Shown: positions 44,207-53,126, numbered from the stretch's first letter. The stretch: 64,000 nt of DNA from an uncultured Clostridia bacterium (GCA_934633985.1 CAKTYU010000001.1:62001-126000), one strand, 5' to 3'. The notes: generated by a model from the sequence alone, not told the origin. Translations and numbers: made by a program.

Positions 44207-45336
44207 TCTACCTCGACAACGCCGCAACTACACTGCACAAGCCTCAGCAGGTGATAGACGCGGTGGTCCATGCCATGCAGTCCATGGGCAACTGCGCCCG
44301 GGGCACCCACGAGGAGGCCCTTGACGCGGCCCGCACCGTATACGACGCCCGCGTAAGGCTGGCGTCGCTTTTCGGCTGCCCCAGGGCGGATCACGTGGCC
44401 TTCACTGCGAACTCTACCGAGGCGCTGAACATCGCCATAAACGGGCTTATAGGCCCCGGCGACCATGTGATATCGACGGATCTCGAGCATAATTCCGTGC
44501 TGCGCCCGCTCTACCGTCTCCAGACGGAGCAGGGGACAGAGCTCAGCTTTGTGCCGGCGGATAAGCTCGGCAGCGTGGATTATGAGGACTTTGAGAGGCT
44601 CATAAGGCCGAACACGAGGGCAATAGTATGCACCCACGCCTCAAATCTCACGGGAACCGTGCTGGATATAGAGAAAATTGCAAAAACAGCCCGCAGCCAC
44701 GGCGCGCTTATGATAGTTGACGCCTCCCAGACGGCGGGCTGCTGGCCCATCGACATGAAAAAAATGGGCATAGACGTGCTGTGCTTTACCGGGCACAAAG
44801 GGCTTATGGGCCCGCAGGGCACCGGCGGCCTGTGCGTCAGGGAGGGCATAGAGATACGCCCCTTTAAGGTGGGCGGCTCCGGCGTGCAGTCATACAGCAG
44901 GACCCAGCCGGCGGAGTACCCTACCAGGCTGGAGGCGGGCACGCTGAACGGTCACGGCATAGCGGGGCTATGCGCTGCGGCGAGTTTTATATCCGAGACC
45001 GGCGTGGAGGCCATACACGCAAAGGAGCGTTCGCTCATGCTGCGCTTTTATGAGGGCGTGAGGGCCGTCGAGGGCGTAACGGTATACGGCGACTTTACAA
45101 GGGACAAGACCGCCATAGTCGCGCTCAACATTCGGGATTACGAATCCGGCGAGGTGTCGTATGAGCTTTCGGAGAGCTACGGCATAGCTACCCGCCCTGG
45201 GGCCCACTGCGCCCCCCGTATGCACAAGGCCCTCGGCACGGATGAAACAGGCGCGGTGCGCTTCAGCTTTTCCTTCTACAATACGGAGGAGGAGACAGAC
45301 GAGGCGATAAGGGCTGTGGCGGAGCTTGCGCGATGA
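44203..45336 (+). CDS. Cysteine desulfurase-like class V aminotransferase
   Basis: 377 residues, starts with GTG overlapping the yedF stop (GTGA). PLP fold: YLDNAATTLHKPQQV, FTANSTEALNIAINGL, DASQTAGCWPID, and the PLP lysine in FTGHKGLMGPQGTGG. The catalytic Cys region late in the protein is RPGAHCAPRMHKALG. It matches the type of CsdB/SufS-like enzymes that occur with YedF and DUF3343; it should liberate selenium or sulfur from selenocysteine or cysteine for the neighbours. Confidence 0.88.
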   Translation: MIYLDNAATTLHKPQQVIDAVVHAMQSMGNCARGTHEEALDAARTVYDARVRLASLFGCPRADHVAFTANSTEALNIAINGLIGPGDHVISTDLEHNSVLRPLYRLQTEQGTELSFVPADKLGSVDYEDFERLIRPNTRAIVCTHASNLTGTVLDIEKIAKTARSHGALMIVDASQTAGCWPIDMKKMGIDVLCFTGHKGLMGPQGTGGLCVREGIEIRPFKVGGSGVQSYSRTQPAEYPTRLEAGTLNGHGIAGLCAAASFISETGVEAIHAKERSLMLRFYEGVRAVEGVTVYGDFTRDKTAIVALNIRDYESGEVSYELSESYGIATRPGAHCAPRMHKALGTDETGAVRFSFSFYNTEEETDEAIRAVAELAR

Positions 45337-45569
45337 GAGAAAAAAAGCTTTGGCTTATAATAACCTTCCGTACAACTACGGCCGCCATGGCCATGGAGAG
45401 CCTCTGCGCCGGAAAGGGGCTGCCGGGGCGGCTAATACCCGTGCCGAGGGAGATAACCGCCGGCTGCGGAATGAGCTGGCGGGCTCCGGTGGAGAGCAAG
45501 GCTGAGCTCATCGAGGCAGCGGAGCAGGCCGGCATAGCCACGGACGGCGTATATGAAATAGTTATCTGA
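45333..45569 (+). CDS. DUF3343 putative Se/S carrier (first copy)
   Basis: 78 residues. A single strong cysteine motif ITAGCGMSWRAP in a small alpha-beta domain. ATGA overlap with the desulfurase gene indicates coupling. DUF3343 is proposed to be a selenium/sulfur carrier because of its gene company; no biochemistry is known to me. A second copy is at 48736-49002. Confidence 0.85.
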   Translation: MREKKLWLIITFRTTTAAMAMESLCAGKGLPGRLIPVPREITAGCGMSWRAPVESKAELIEAAEQAGIATDGVYEIVI

Positions 45570-45580
45570 CCCGAAAAAAC

Positions 45581-45611
45581 TCGAAAAAGTGGTCTTTAGC
45601 CACTTTTTCGA
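45581..45611. repeat. Second copy of the 31-bp palindromic repeat
   Basis: Identical to 40506-40536: TCGAAAAAGTGG, loop TCTTTAG, CCACTTTTTCGA, also sharing the preceding AAAAAC. One copy is inside the cotJC element, the other just outside. Confidence 0.85.
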
Positions 45612-45619
45612 AACTATAA

Positions 45620-45643
45620 GGCCCCCGTAAGGGGGCCTGTTTT
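45620..45643 (+). terminator. Terminator of the LysR-yedF-desulfurase-DUF3343 run
   Basis: 7-bp GC stem (45620-45626 with 45631-45637), loop GTAA, then TGTTTTA. The following 170 bp up to the next gene holds a 7-bp hairpin near 45766-45784 and TATAAT at 45791-45796. Confidence 0.75.
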
Positions 45644-45816
45644 ACAGCGCGGAGACCAACCTGCCAGGTCGATGTTATGTGTATAATCAATAACGGGAAG
45701 CTCTTATCTGAAACGTGATTTGCAAAACAAAGGTTGCTTTGATAACATCTCTGTAGTTCCTATAAGGATGAGGCTTACTCATCCAGCTTTTATAATATCA
45801 TCAGGAGGTACTAACA

Positions 45817-46302
45817 ATGCACATCAAGAAGGAAATCAGTCCCAAGAAGGTACAAAAGGCAGCGGAAGATAATTTCCGCAACGGTTTTTTCTGCTGTGAG
45901 GCGCTGGTGCAGGCCATACGCGATAACTTTGAGCTGGATGTACCCAAGGAGGTAATAGCAATGTCCTCCGGCATGGCGGTAGGCGTGGGCGGATCGGGCT
46001 GTATCTGCGGCGCGCTCAACGGCGGCGTAATGGCGCTCGGTATGTTTTTCGGGCGCACTGAGCCCAATGGCCCGAAGGATCCCGTCGTAGTAAAGTGCAA
46101 GGAGCTGACCCATGAGCTGCACGACTGGTTCAAGGCCAACAACGGCAAGAACGCTATATGCTGCCGCGTGCTTACCAAGGAATTTGACATGGGCAAGGGC
46201 GAGCACAAGGAGCAGTGCATACGCTTTACCGGATTGGTAGCCTGGAAAGTGGCGGATATAATCGTGCGCGAGCTGGGCCTCGTAAATCTGGATGAGCAAT
46301 AA
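45817..46302 (+). CDS. C_GCAxxG_C_C family protein
   Basis: 161 residues. NGFFCCEALVQAI, GVGGSGCICGALNGGVMALG and AICCRVLTKEF match the family's cysteine pattern. Members are short, redox or metal linked, and often near selenium or sulfur genes. Function unknown. AGGAGG before the ATG. Followed 26 bp later by the TDT transporter. Confidence 0.9.
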   Translation: MHIKKEISPKKVQKAAEDNFRNGFFCCEALVQAIRDNFELDVPKEVIAMSSGMAVGVGGSGCICGALNGGVMALGMFFGRTEPNGPKDPVVVKCKELTHELHDWFKANNGKNAICCRVLTKEFDMGKGEHKEQCIRFTGLVAWKVADIIVRELGLVNLDEQ

Positions 46303-46328
46303 AGCCCGCTGAAAAAGAGGAAAAATAC

Positions 46329-47267
46329 ATGAAGAACGCGATCAAGAAAGTACCTATACCGATTTGCGGTGTTATGCTGGGCATGGCGGCGCTCGGCAAC
46401 CTTTTGCAGAGCTATTCCGAGGGGATAAGGTCTGCCTGCGGCATAGTTGCGGCGATACTTATGGTGCTGTTCCTGCTGAAGGTCATTATGTTCCCCCAAA
46501 TGATAAGGGAGGACATGAATAATCCCATAATGGCCAGCGTATCCGGCACCTTCTCCATGGCGCTGATGCTTCTGGCGGGTTATGCAAAGCCCTTCATGGG
46601 AGCCGCCGCCATGTATATCTGGTTCATAGCTATTGCGCTGCATGCGGCGCTGATAGTCTACTTTACCGTTAAATTCATATTCAAGCTGGATATGAAAAAG
46701 GTATTCGCAAGCTATTATATAGTTTACGTCGGTATAGCCGTAGCCGCCGTTTCCGCGCCTGCATTTGATCAGCAGGACATAGGCGCGGCTACCTTCTGGT
46801 TCGGCTTTGTTACATTATTGGCGCTGCTCGTGCTCGTTACCGTAAGGTATGCAAAGTACAAGGAGATACCCAACCCCGCAAAGCCCCTGTTCTGCATTTA
46901 CGCAGCCCCCGCAAGCCTCTGCGTTGCGGGCTATGTGCAGTCTGTGACCCCCAAGTCCTACGGCTTCCTTATGGCGATGTACGCTCTGGCGGCAGCGCTG
47001 TATGTAATCGCGCTGGTCAAGGCCATAGGCTTCCTGAAGCTGCCGTTCTTCCCCAGCTATGCGTCCTTTACATTCCCCTTTGTAATAAGTGCAATAGCCT
47101 CCAAGCAGACCATGGCCTGCGCCGCAAAGATGGAGATGCCGCTGCCCTTCCTCAAGTACGTGGTGCTCATTGAAACGATAATAGCCACAGTGCTGGTCCT
47201 GTATACGCTGGTGCACTTCATGGCGTTCATATTTACCAAGCCAAAGGAAGCGGCAGCCGCTAAGTAA
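46329..47267 (+). CDS. TDT-family (TehA/SLAC1-like) membrane transporter
   Basis: 312 residues and about 10 membrane segments. VPIPICGVMLGMAALGNLLQ at the N terminus, FASYYIVYVGIAVAA, and SYGFLMAMYALAAAL match the tellurite-resistance/dicarboxylate transporter family. Family members move small anions; a selenium or sulfur oxyanion would fit the neighbours, but that is speculation. Confidence 0.82.
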   Translation: MKNAIKKVPIPICGVMLGMAALGNLLQSYSEGIRSACGIVAAILMVLFLLKVIMFPQMIREDMNNPIMASVSGTFSMALMLLAGYAKPFMGAAAMYIWFIAIALHAALIVYFTVKFIFKLDMKKVFASYYIVYVGIAVAAVSAPAFDQQDIGAATFWFGFVTLLALLVLVTVRYAKYKEIPNPAKPLFCIYAAPASLCVAGYVQSVTPKSYGFLMAMYALAAALYVIALVKAIGFLKLPFFPSYASFTFPFVISAIASKQTMACAAKMEMPLPFLKYVVLIETIIATVLVLYTLVHFMAFIFTKPKEAAAAK

Positions 47268-47291
47268 AAACCAAATAATGACCTGAAAACC

Positions 47292-47326
47292 GGGCGTTAT
47301 CGGCATGGGCCATAACGCCCCTTTTG
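47292..47326 (+). terminator. Terminator after the TDT transporter
   Basis: GGGCGTTAT (47292-47300) pairs with ATAACGCCC (47312-47320), with a GGC/GCC inner stem, then CTTTTG. Confidence 0.75.
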
Positions 47327-47458
47327 TTATCGCTTGTTTGAATTTTATCAGCATCGGGCGTAATGGTATAATAATATTATCAGGAAGTACGCGCCGACAG
47401 TCGGACGCGCCATTTAGAAGATCAAAAGCAAAAAACAAATCATACGGAGGTACTCTAA

Positions 47459-48736
47459 ATGTCAGATTATGTACAGATGTGGAAAGACCTGGGCATGGAT
47501 TTGGAAAACCATGATATGCTGTGCCAGGTGCTGCCTACCGCGGTGGGAGACGTGTTCCTCACCCAGCAGAACAGGCCGAAGGCCATGGATTTCTGGGATC
47601 TGGTAATATCCGAGGTACACGGCATCCGCCCCGCCGAGCTCATAGCCGCGCAAAAGGAAGGCCGCAAGGTATTCGGCACCTTCTGCGTGTACGTACCGGA
47701 CGAGGTGGTCATAGCCGCAAACGGCATAGTCACAGGCCTCTGCGGCGGAAGCCAGTTCTGGGTGCCCGGCGGCGAGACCGTGCTGCCCAAGAGCACCTGC
47801 CCTCTCGTAAAGGCCTCGGTGGGCGCACGCCTCGGGCGCACCTGCCCCTTCTTCCGCATAGCGGATATGTACGTAGGAGAGACCACCTGCGACGCCAAGA
47901 AGAAGGCGTATGAGATACTGGGCGAGGACGTTCCCATGTATGTAATGGACGTTCCCCAGATGAAGCGCGAGAAGGATATTATAAAATGGAAGGACGAGAT
48001 AGCGGAGTTTGCGAAGAAGGTGGAGGAGTTCACCGGAAACAGCATAACCCCCGAAAAGCTGGGCGAAGCGATCAAGATAATAAACAACAGGCGCAGGGCT
48101 ATGGCGAGGGTATACGATGCGCGCAAGTCCGAGTGCCTGCCCATATCCGGGCGGGACGTGCTGCTCATGACGCAGATATCCTTCTTTGACGATCCGGTAC
48201 GCTGCGCGGAGATGTGCAACAGGCTGGCGGACGAGCTGGAGCAGCGCATAAAGGACGGCGTATCCGTGGTTCCTGCGGGCACCAAGCGCATACTCGTCAC
48301 CGGCACGCCCATGGCGGTACCCAACTGGAAGCTGCATAATATAATAGAGACCAGCGGCGCGGCAGTAGTATGCGAGGAGATGTGTACGGGCACACGTTAT
48401 TTCGAGAACCTTGTGGACGAGACCAAGACTACGCTGGACGATCAGTTCATGGCGCTGTCCGAGCGGTACATGAAGACCAACTGCGCCTGCTTTACCCCAA
48501 ACCATGGCCGCATAGATGATCTGCTCAGGATGGTGAAGGAATACAAGGTGGACGGCGTTATTGATTGCAGCCTGAAGTTCTGCTGCCTGTATGATACCGA
48601 GAAGTACAGCGTGGCCCGCGCCCTCAAGGAAGCCGGAGTACCGGTGCTCGGCCTTGAAACGGACTATGCCGACACCGACGCCGAGCAGCTCCGCACCCGC
48701 ATAGGCGCGTTCATAGAGATGCTCAACAACAGATAA
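47459..48736 (+). CDS. Double-cubane-cluster reductase (HgdB/FldC-like 2-hydroxyacyl-CoA dehydratase superfamily)
   Basis: 425 residues. Cysteines in FGTFCVYVPDE, PKSTCPLVKAS, GRTCPFFRIAD, CEEMCTGTRYF, KTNCACFTPN and LKFCCLYDTEK are in the positions of the dehydratase-like and double-cubane ([8Fe-9S]) proteins, and the single-subunit, 425-residue form fits the latter. The known enzymes reduce small, hard-to-reduce molecules with electrons from an ASKHA-type activase. No activase gene lies next to it. It overlaps the second DUF3343 gene by one base. Confidence 0.85.
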   Translation: MSDYVQMWKDLGMDLENHDMLCQVLPTAVGDVFLTQQNRPKAMDFWDLVISEVHGIRPAELIAAQKEGRKVFGTFCVYVPDEVVIAANGIVTGLCGGSQFWVPGGETVLPKSTCPLVKASVGARLGRTCPFFRIADMYVGETTCDAKKKAYEILGEDVPMYVMDVPQMKREKDIIKWKDEIAEFAKKVEEFTGNSITPEKLGEAIKIINNRRRAMARVYDARKSECLPISGRDVLLMTQISFFDDPVRCAEMCNRLADELEQRIKDGVSVVPAGTKRILVTGTPMAVPNWKLHNIIETSGAAVVCEEMCTGTRYFENLVDETKTTLDDQFMALSERYMKTNCACFTPNHGRIDDLLRMVKEYKVDGVIDCSLKFCCLYDTEKYSVARALKEAGVPVLGLETDYADTDAEQLRTRIGAFIEMLNNR

Positions 48737-49002
48737 TGTCCGACGTAAGGTACTATGTGCTCTTTGCAAACTATGAGCAGGGGCTTAAGCTGCACGGCAT
48801 ATTGGACGGCGCCGGGGTGGAGAACAGGATAGCGCCGGCTCCCCGCTGCATACAGGGTGAGCTTTCCTGCGGTATGTCGCTGCTCATCGAAAAGGAGCAT
48901 ATCGGAGAAGCAAGGTCGGTCATAGCGGCCTCCGGGGCGGAGTATCACGATATCGTCCCGCTGGAGGGGCAGATGAAGGCGCATAGGGATAAGTATTGTT
49001 AG
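48736..49002 (+). CDS. DUF3343 putative Se/S carrier (second copy)
   Basis: 88 residues, TAATG overlap with the double-cubane gene. Cys motif GELSCGMSLLIE matches the GCGMSW of the copy at 45333-45569; an extra Cys lies at APRCIQ. The coupling of this family with a double-cubane reductase suggests that it serves that enzyme. Confidence 0.85.
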   Translation: MSDVRYYVLFANYEQGLKLHGILDGAGVENRIAPAPRCIQGELSCGMSLLIEKEHIGEARSVIAASGAEYHDIVPLEGQMKAHRDKYC

Positions 49003-49004
49003 GG

Positions 49005-49039
49005 ATACGGCGTTATCGGCTTTGCCGATAACGCCGTAT
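49005..49039 (+). terminator. Terminator after DUF3343
   Basis: 16-bp perfect stem (49005-49020 with 49024-49039), loop TTT, weak T-run. Its arms share CGTTATCGGC with the terminator at 47292. Confidence 0.75.
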
Positions 49040-49140
49040 TTAAGATCGCTTCTGTGAATTTGGAATAATGGCGTATAAATGCTATCATGTGTTGGCCGGG
49101 CTTATCCCCGGCAGAGAATAACGAGAAACGGAGAAAAACA

Positions 49141-50119
49141 ATGAAAAAGCTGATTGCTGTTATCATGGTGCTTGCCATGGCGATGAGCCTTGCAGCCTGC
49201 GCCGCCCCCGCAGCCCAAGAGACGACTGCCCCCGCGGAAGAAACCGCCGCCCCCGCCGAGGAGGCTGCCGCCCCCGCAGAGGAGGCCCCCGCGTTCCAGT
49301 CCTCCATACTGTTTTGCGGCTCCACCTCCCTTTATCCCATAATTTCCTCGCTGGCTTCCTCCTTTACCGAGGGCTTTGTGACCTGGGATAAGGTGGACGC
49401 TTCCTTCCCCGACAGCAATATTTCCATTTATGTAGCGCCCGGCGGCTCCGGCGTTGGCGTGAGCGCCGCTGTTGACGGCACTGCTGACTTCGGCATGCTG
49501 GCCCGCGATATAAAGGATTCCGAGATAGAGGCCCTTGGCGCGGACTATCAGGATTACGTAGTGGCGAAGGATGCGCTGACCGTGTCCGTAAACGCCGAGA
49601 ACCCCATCTGCAAGGTCATTGACGACATGGATACCGATACCATCCGCAAGATCTTCGCCGGCGAGATAACCACATGGGATCAGGTTGACGCCACCCTGCC
49701 CGCAGAGGCCATCAACGTATACATCCGCGACCTTTCCGGCGGCGCATACGAGGTATTCCAGAAGTCCGTAATGGGCGACAGCGAGGTCACTCCCGCCGCC
49801 ACCCAGTCCGCCTCCATGACCGAGCTGGCCACCAATATCGCCGGGCGATCCCTGGGGCATAGGCTATGCAGGCTTTGGCGCCTACAACAAGGCTAACGCC
49901 GAGAAGCAGGTGCTCTTTGCCATGAAGGTAGACGGCGTTGAGGCAAACGAGGAGAACATCATCAGCGGCGAGTACAAGATACAGCGTCCCGTAATGTTCG
50001 TTACCGGCAAGCCCGTATCCCCCGCGGCCCAGGCCTTCATAGACTACATCTTCTCCCAGACCGGTTACGATGTAGTAGTGAAGAACGGCTATATCCCCGC
50101 CTTTACCCCTGCCGCGTAA
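49141..50119 (+). pseudogene. pstS: Phosphate-binding lipoprotein PstS, +1 frameshift
   Basis: Starts MKKLIAVIMVLAMAMSLAACA with a lipobox (Cys about 20) and an Ala/Glu/Pro-rich linker, then the PstS fold (GSTSLYPIISSLA, YVAPGGSGVG, ADFGMLARDI). At 49843-49845 the sequence GGG has one G too many: in the original frame it ends at 49896, while dropping a G restores AGDPWGIGYAGFGAYN and continues to TAA at 50119 with the expected PstS C terminus. Thus a one-base insertion, an assembly error or a recent knock-out. No slippery site is evident, so programmed shifting is unlikely. The rest of the operon is intact. Confidence 0.85.
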
Positions 50120-50143
50120 TACTTCTTACATCGGTATAATACG

Positions 50144-50173
50144 TGCTGTCGGCGCAAAAATACGCCGGCAGCA
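50144..50173 (+). terminator. Intercistronic hairpin between pstS and pstC
   Basis: 11-bp stem with one G-U (50144-50154 with 50163-50173) and an A-rich loop, then TTTGTG. Probably partial termination, lowering pstCAB relative to pstS, as is usual for binding-protein operons. Confidence 0.65.
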
Positions 50174-50204
50174 TTTGTGCGTTATAAACAGGAGCATATT
50201 TCTC

Positions 50205-51077
50205 ATGCAAAAGAGACTTGAAAGGCTGTTCAGGCTGTTCATAGGGCTGCTGGCGCTGCTTGCCGTCGCATCCCTCGCATTCGTGATATTTTTTATAGTA
50301 AAGGAAGCCCTGCCGCTCTTTGGCGAAGTCAGCATAGGTGAGCTTTTGTTAGGAAAGAGATGGATGCCCATTGCCTATGTGGGGGAGCCCTCCTTCGGGA
50401 TATTCAACTTTATAATGGCTACGCTATACGTATCGCTGCTGGCTATGATAATAGCCTCGGCGGTGGGCATAGGCGCGGCGCTGTTCTTGTCCTGCGTCGC
50501 GCCATTGAAGGTGCGTGAGCTAATGTATCCGTTCATAGACCTGCTGGCGGGCATACCCTCCGTGATATACGGCTTTATAGGGCTCGTGGTGCTGGTAAGG
50601 CTCTTTATGAAGCTGGGAGTACATACCGGCTCCTGCGTGCTGGCGGCGGCCATACTGCTTAGCGTCATGCTGCTGCCGTACATCATCTCATCGTGCAGCG
50701 AGACCATACTCAAGGCCAAGGAAAGGTACCTGCCCGCGTCAAACGCCATGGGGATAGACAAATGGCACGCCATAGCCTCCGTCATACTTCCCGCGTCGTG
50801 GGGCAACATACTGCTTTCCATGATACTGGCGATAGGCCGGGCCATGGGCGAGACAATGGCGGTCATGATGGTCATAGGCAATGCGAACCTTTTCCCCACT
50901 CTGCTGGGAAAGAGCGAGACCATCGCCGCGGTGATAGCGCTGGAGATGGGCACGGCGGAGGCGGGCAGCCTGCATTACCACGGCCTGTACGCCGCGGGCC
51001 TCGTGCTGATGGTGCTGCTTTTCATAATAAACGCAGTTATCGCCGCGCTTAGGTCAAGGCTCATAAGGGAGGCATAG
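50205..51077 (+). CDS. pstC: Phosphate ABC transporter permease PstC
   Basis: 290 residues, six membrane segments; the EAA-type loop is seen at NAMGIDKWHAIASVILPASW, and LLAGIPSVIYGFIGLVVLV is typical of PstC. The ATG at 50205 follows AGGAGC. The pstA start lies 1 bp after its stop. Confidence 0.9.
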   Translation: MQKRLERLFRLFIGLLALLAVASLAFVIFFIVKEALPLFGEVSIGELLLGKRWMPIAYVGEPSFGIFNFIMATLYVSLLAMIIASAVGIGAALFLSCVAPLKVRELMYPFIDLLAGIPSVIYGFIGLVVLVRLFMKLGVHTGSCVLAAAILLSVMLLPYIISSCSETILKAKERYLPASNAMGIDKWHAIASVILPASWGNILLSMILAIGRAMGETMAVMMVIGNANLFPTLLGKSETIAAVIALEMGTAEAGSLHYHGLYAAGLVLMVLLFIINAVIAALRSRLIREA

Positions 51078-51078
51078 C

Positions 51079-51912
51079 ATGAAGGGAAGGATAACAAAGC
51101 TCTGGGCATACATAAGCATAGCGCTGGTGGCGGCCTCCATACTCTTCCTGTTCGCATACGTCTTTATACGGGGCGCGGGAACCATAACATGGGAGTTCCT
51201 TTCCCAGCCGCCCAAGGGCGCCATACTGGGCATGGAGGGCGGCGTATGGCCGGCCATAGCGGGCAGCCTGTGCTTTACGGCCGTGGCCATAGTGCTGGGC
51301 GGCATACCAGCCATAGCCGCCGCGCTTTATATAGTATTCTATTGTGAGAACAGGCGAATCGAGAAGGCGTTCCACACTGTAATACGCTGCATATCCGGCA
51401 TACCCTCCATAGTACTGGGCCTGTTTGCATACAGCTTCCTTGTGAGGGAGCTTCAGTGGGGCAGATGCATACTCTCCTCCGGCGTGGCGCTCGGCATAAT
51501 GATACTGCCATTTGTGGAGGTGAGGGCGGAGAAGGCGTTTCAGGAGCTTCCCAAGGCGGTAGTGCTTTCCTCGTATGCGCTGGGCTGTTCAAAAAGGTAT
51601 ACGATAATGAAGATAGTGCTTCCCGCCTGCAAGGGCGAGCTCATATCCGGCCTTATACTGGGCGGGTGCTACGCCATGGGCGCAACGCCGCCGCTGATAT
51701 TTACGGGGGGCGTAGCATACGCGAGCGCGCCCACCAGCCTTATGAAGCCCGCCATGGCGCTGCCGCTGCACCTGTACCTGCTGCTGGCCCAAGGCGCTAC
51801 CTCCTTTGACATGGCATACGGCACGGCATTCGTGATGATGACGATAATACTCATAAGCAACCTACTGGCAACTATATACGCAGCAAGGAGTCACGCAAGA
51901 TGGAAAGCATAA
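51079..51912 (+). CDS. pstA: Phosphate ABC transporter permease PstA
   Basis: 277 residues, six membrane segments; the PstA-type RCISGIPSIVLGLFAYSF and ALGCSKRYTIMKIVLPACKG loops are visible. It pairs with PstC in the membrane. Its 3' end overlaps pstB by 13 bp. Confidence 0.9.
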   Translation: MKGRITKLWAYISIALVAASILFLFAYVFIRGAGTITWEFLSQPPKGAILGMEGGVWPAIAGSLCFTAVAIVLGGIPAIAAALYIVFYCENRRIEKAFHTVIRCISGIPSIVLGLFAYSFLVRELQWGRCILSSGVALGIMILPFVEVRAEKAFQELPKAVVLSSYALGCSKRYTIMKIVLPACKGELISGLILGGCYAMGATPPLIFTGGVAYASAPTSLMKPAMALPLHLYLLLAQGATSFDMAYGTAFVMMTIILISNLLATIYAARSHARWKA

Positions 51913-52649
51913 TGCGAATTGAAGATCTGACGGCGGCATACGGCAAAAAGACGGTGCTGCACGACATAAGCCTCGACATACCGAAGCGGGGCATAACCGC
52001 CATAATAGGCCCTTCGGGCTGCGGCAAGACCACGCTTCTGCACTGTATGAACGGTATGCTTGGGGAAAACAGCGAGGCCGCGGTATCCGGCCATATCTAC
52101 CTTGGGGACAGGGATACGGCTAACATCCCCCCCGATGAGCTGCGCCGCAGGGTGGGGCTGGTGTTCCAGACCCCGTCGCCCTTCCCGTTTTCCGTTTACA
52201 AGAACATGACCTATGGGTTAAAATACTACGGTAAGACCGGTAAGAAGGAGCTGGAGAGCGCGGTAATAGAAAAGCTCCGTACAGTCGGCCTGTACGACGA
52301 GGTAAAGGACGACCTGAACAAGAGCGCAATGAAGCTCTCCGGCGGGCAGCAGCAGAGGCTCTGCATCGCCCGCGCGCTCACGGTGGAGCCGGAGGTGCTT
52401 ATGATGGACGAGCCCTGCTCGGCGCTCGACGTGAAGGCCACGGCGGTGATAGAGGATATGCTGTCGGCTATGAAGAAGGATTACTCCATAGTGATAGTCA
52501 CCCACAACATCGCCCAGGCAAAGCGCATAGCGGACGAGGTAGCGGTGATATTCGACGGCCGGCTGATAGAAAAAGGGCCGGCGGCGGAGGTGTTCGAGCT
52601 GCCGAAGCAGCAGCTCACCCGCGAGTTCCTTGCGGGGATATACGGATAG
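51900..52649 (+). CDS. pstB: Phosphate ABC transporter ATPase PstB
   Basis: 249 residues. Walker A GPSGCGKTT, the PstB-like VGLVFQTPSPFPFSVYKNMTYG, signature LSGGQQQRLCIARAL, Walker B VLMMDEPCSALD. AAGGAG precedes the ATG at 51900. phoU is absent; a HAD gene follows instead. Confidence 0.92.
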   Translation: MESIMRIEDLTAAYGKKTVLHDISLDIPKRGITAIIGPSGCGKTTLLHCMNGMLGENSEAAVSGHIYLGDRDTANIPPDELRRRVGLVFQTPSPFPFSVYKNMTYGLKYYGKTGKKELESAVIEKLRTVGLYDEVKDDLNKSAMKLSGGQQQRLCIARALTVEPEVLMMDEPCSALDVKATAVIEDMLSAMKKDYSIVIVTHNIAQAKRIADEVAVIFDGRLIEKGPAAEVFELPKQQLTREFLAGIYG

Positions 52650-52658
52650 GGGGAAGGC

Positions 52659-53126
52659 ATGATAAGGATAGACATACCCGGGCGGGATATGATCGAGATA
52701 GAGCATGTGGTGCTGGATTATAACGGCACGATAGCCCTGGATGGAAAGCTCATAGAGGGCGCGGCGCGGCGCATAAGGGAGCTTTGCGGCAGCGCCCGCG
52801 TCTACATACTTACGGCGGACACCTACGGCACGGTTATGGCCCAATGCGGCGGCCTGGGCGCGGAGGTAAAGACCTTTCCGCGGGCCAACGCCTCGGAGTG
52901 CAAGGAGGAGATAGTGCGCGCCCTCGGCGGAAAGGCTGCCTGTATTGGCAACGGCTTCAACGACATAAGGATGTTCGACGCGGCGGAGCTTTCCATCGCC
53001 GTAATGGACGGCGAGGGAGTGTGCGCCGCACTCATAGCGCACAGCGACGTATTGGCGCGCAGCGCGGAGGAGGCCCTCGACCTGCTGCTTAAGGGGGACA
53101 GGCTCCGCGCCACCCTCAGGACATGA
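52659..53126 (+). CDS. HAD-superfamily protein, soluble P-type-ATPase-like
   Basis: 155 residues. The HAD fold is visible: LDYNGTIALDG (first motif), ILTADTYG (second), and IGNGFNDIRMFDAAELSIAV (last). The second Asp of the DxDGT motif is Asn here, the variant seen in stand-alone P-type-ATPase-like HAD proteins, so phosphatase activity may be weak. It lies 9 bp after pstB and ends the operon. Substrate unknown. Confidence 0.82.
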   Translation: MIRIDIPGRDMIEIEHVVLDYNGTIALDGKLIEGAARRIRELCGSARVYILTADTYGTVMAQCGGLGAEVKTFPRANASECKEEIVRALGGKAACIGNGFNDIRMFDAAELSIAVMDGEGVCAALIAHSDVLARSAEEALDLLLKGDRLRATLRT

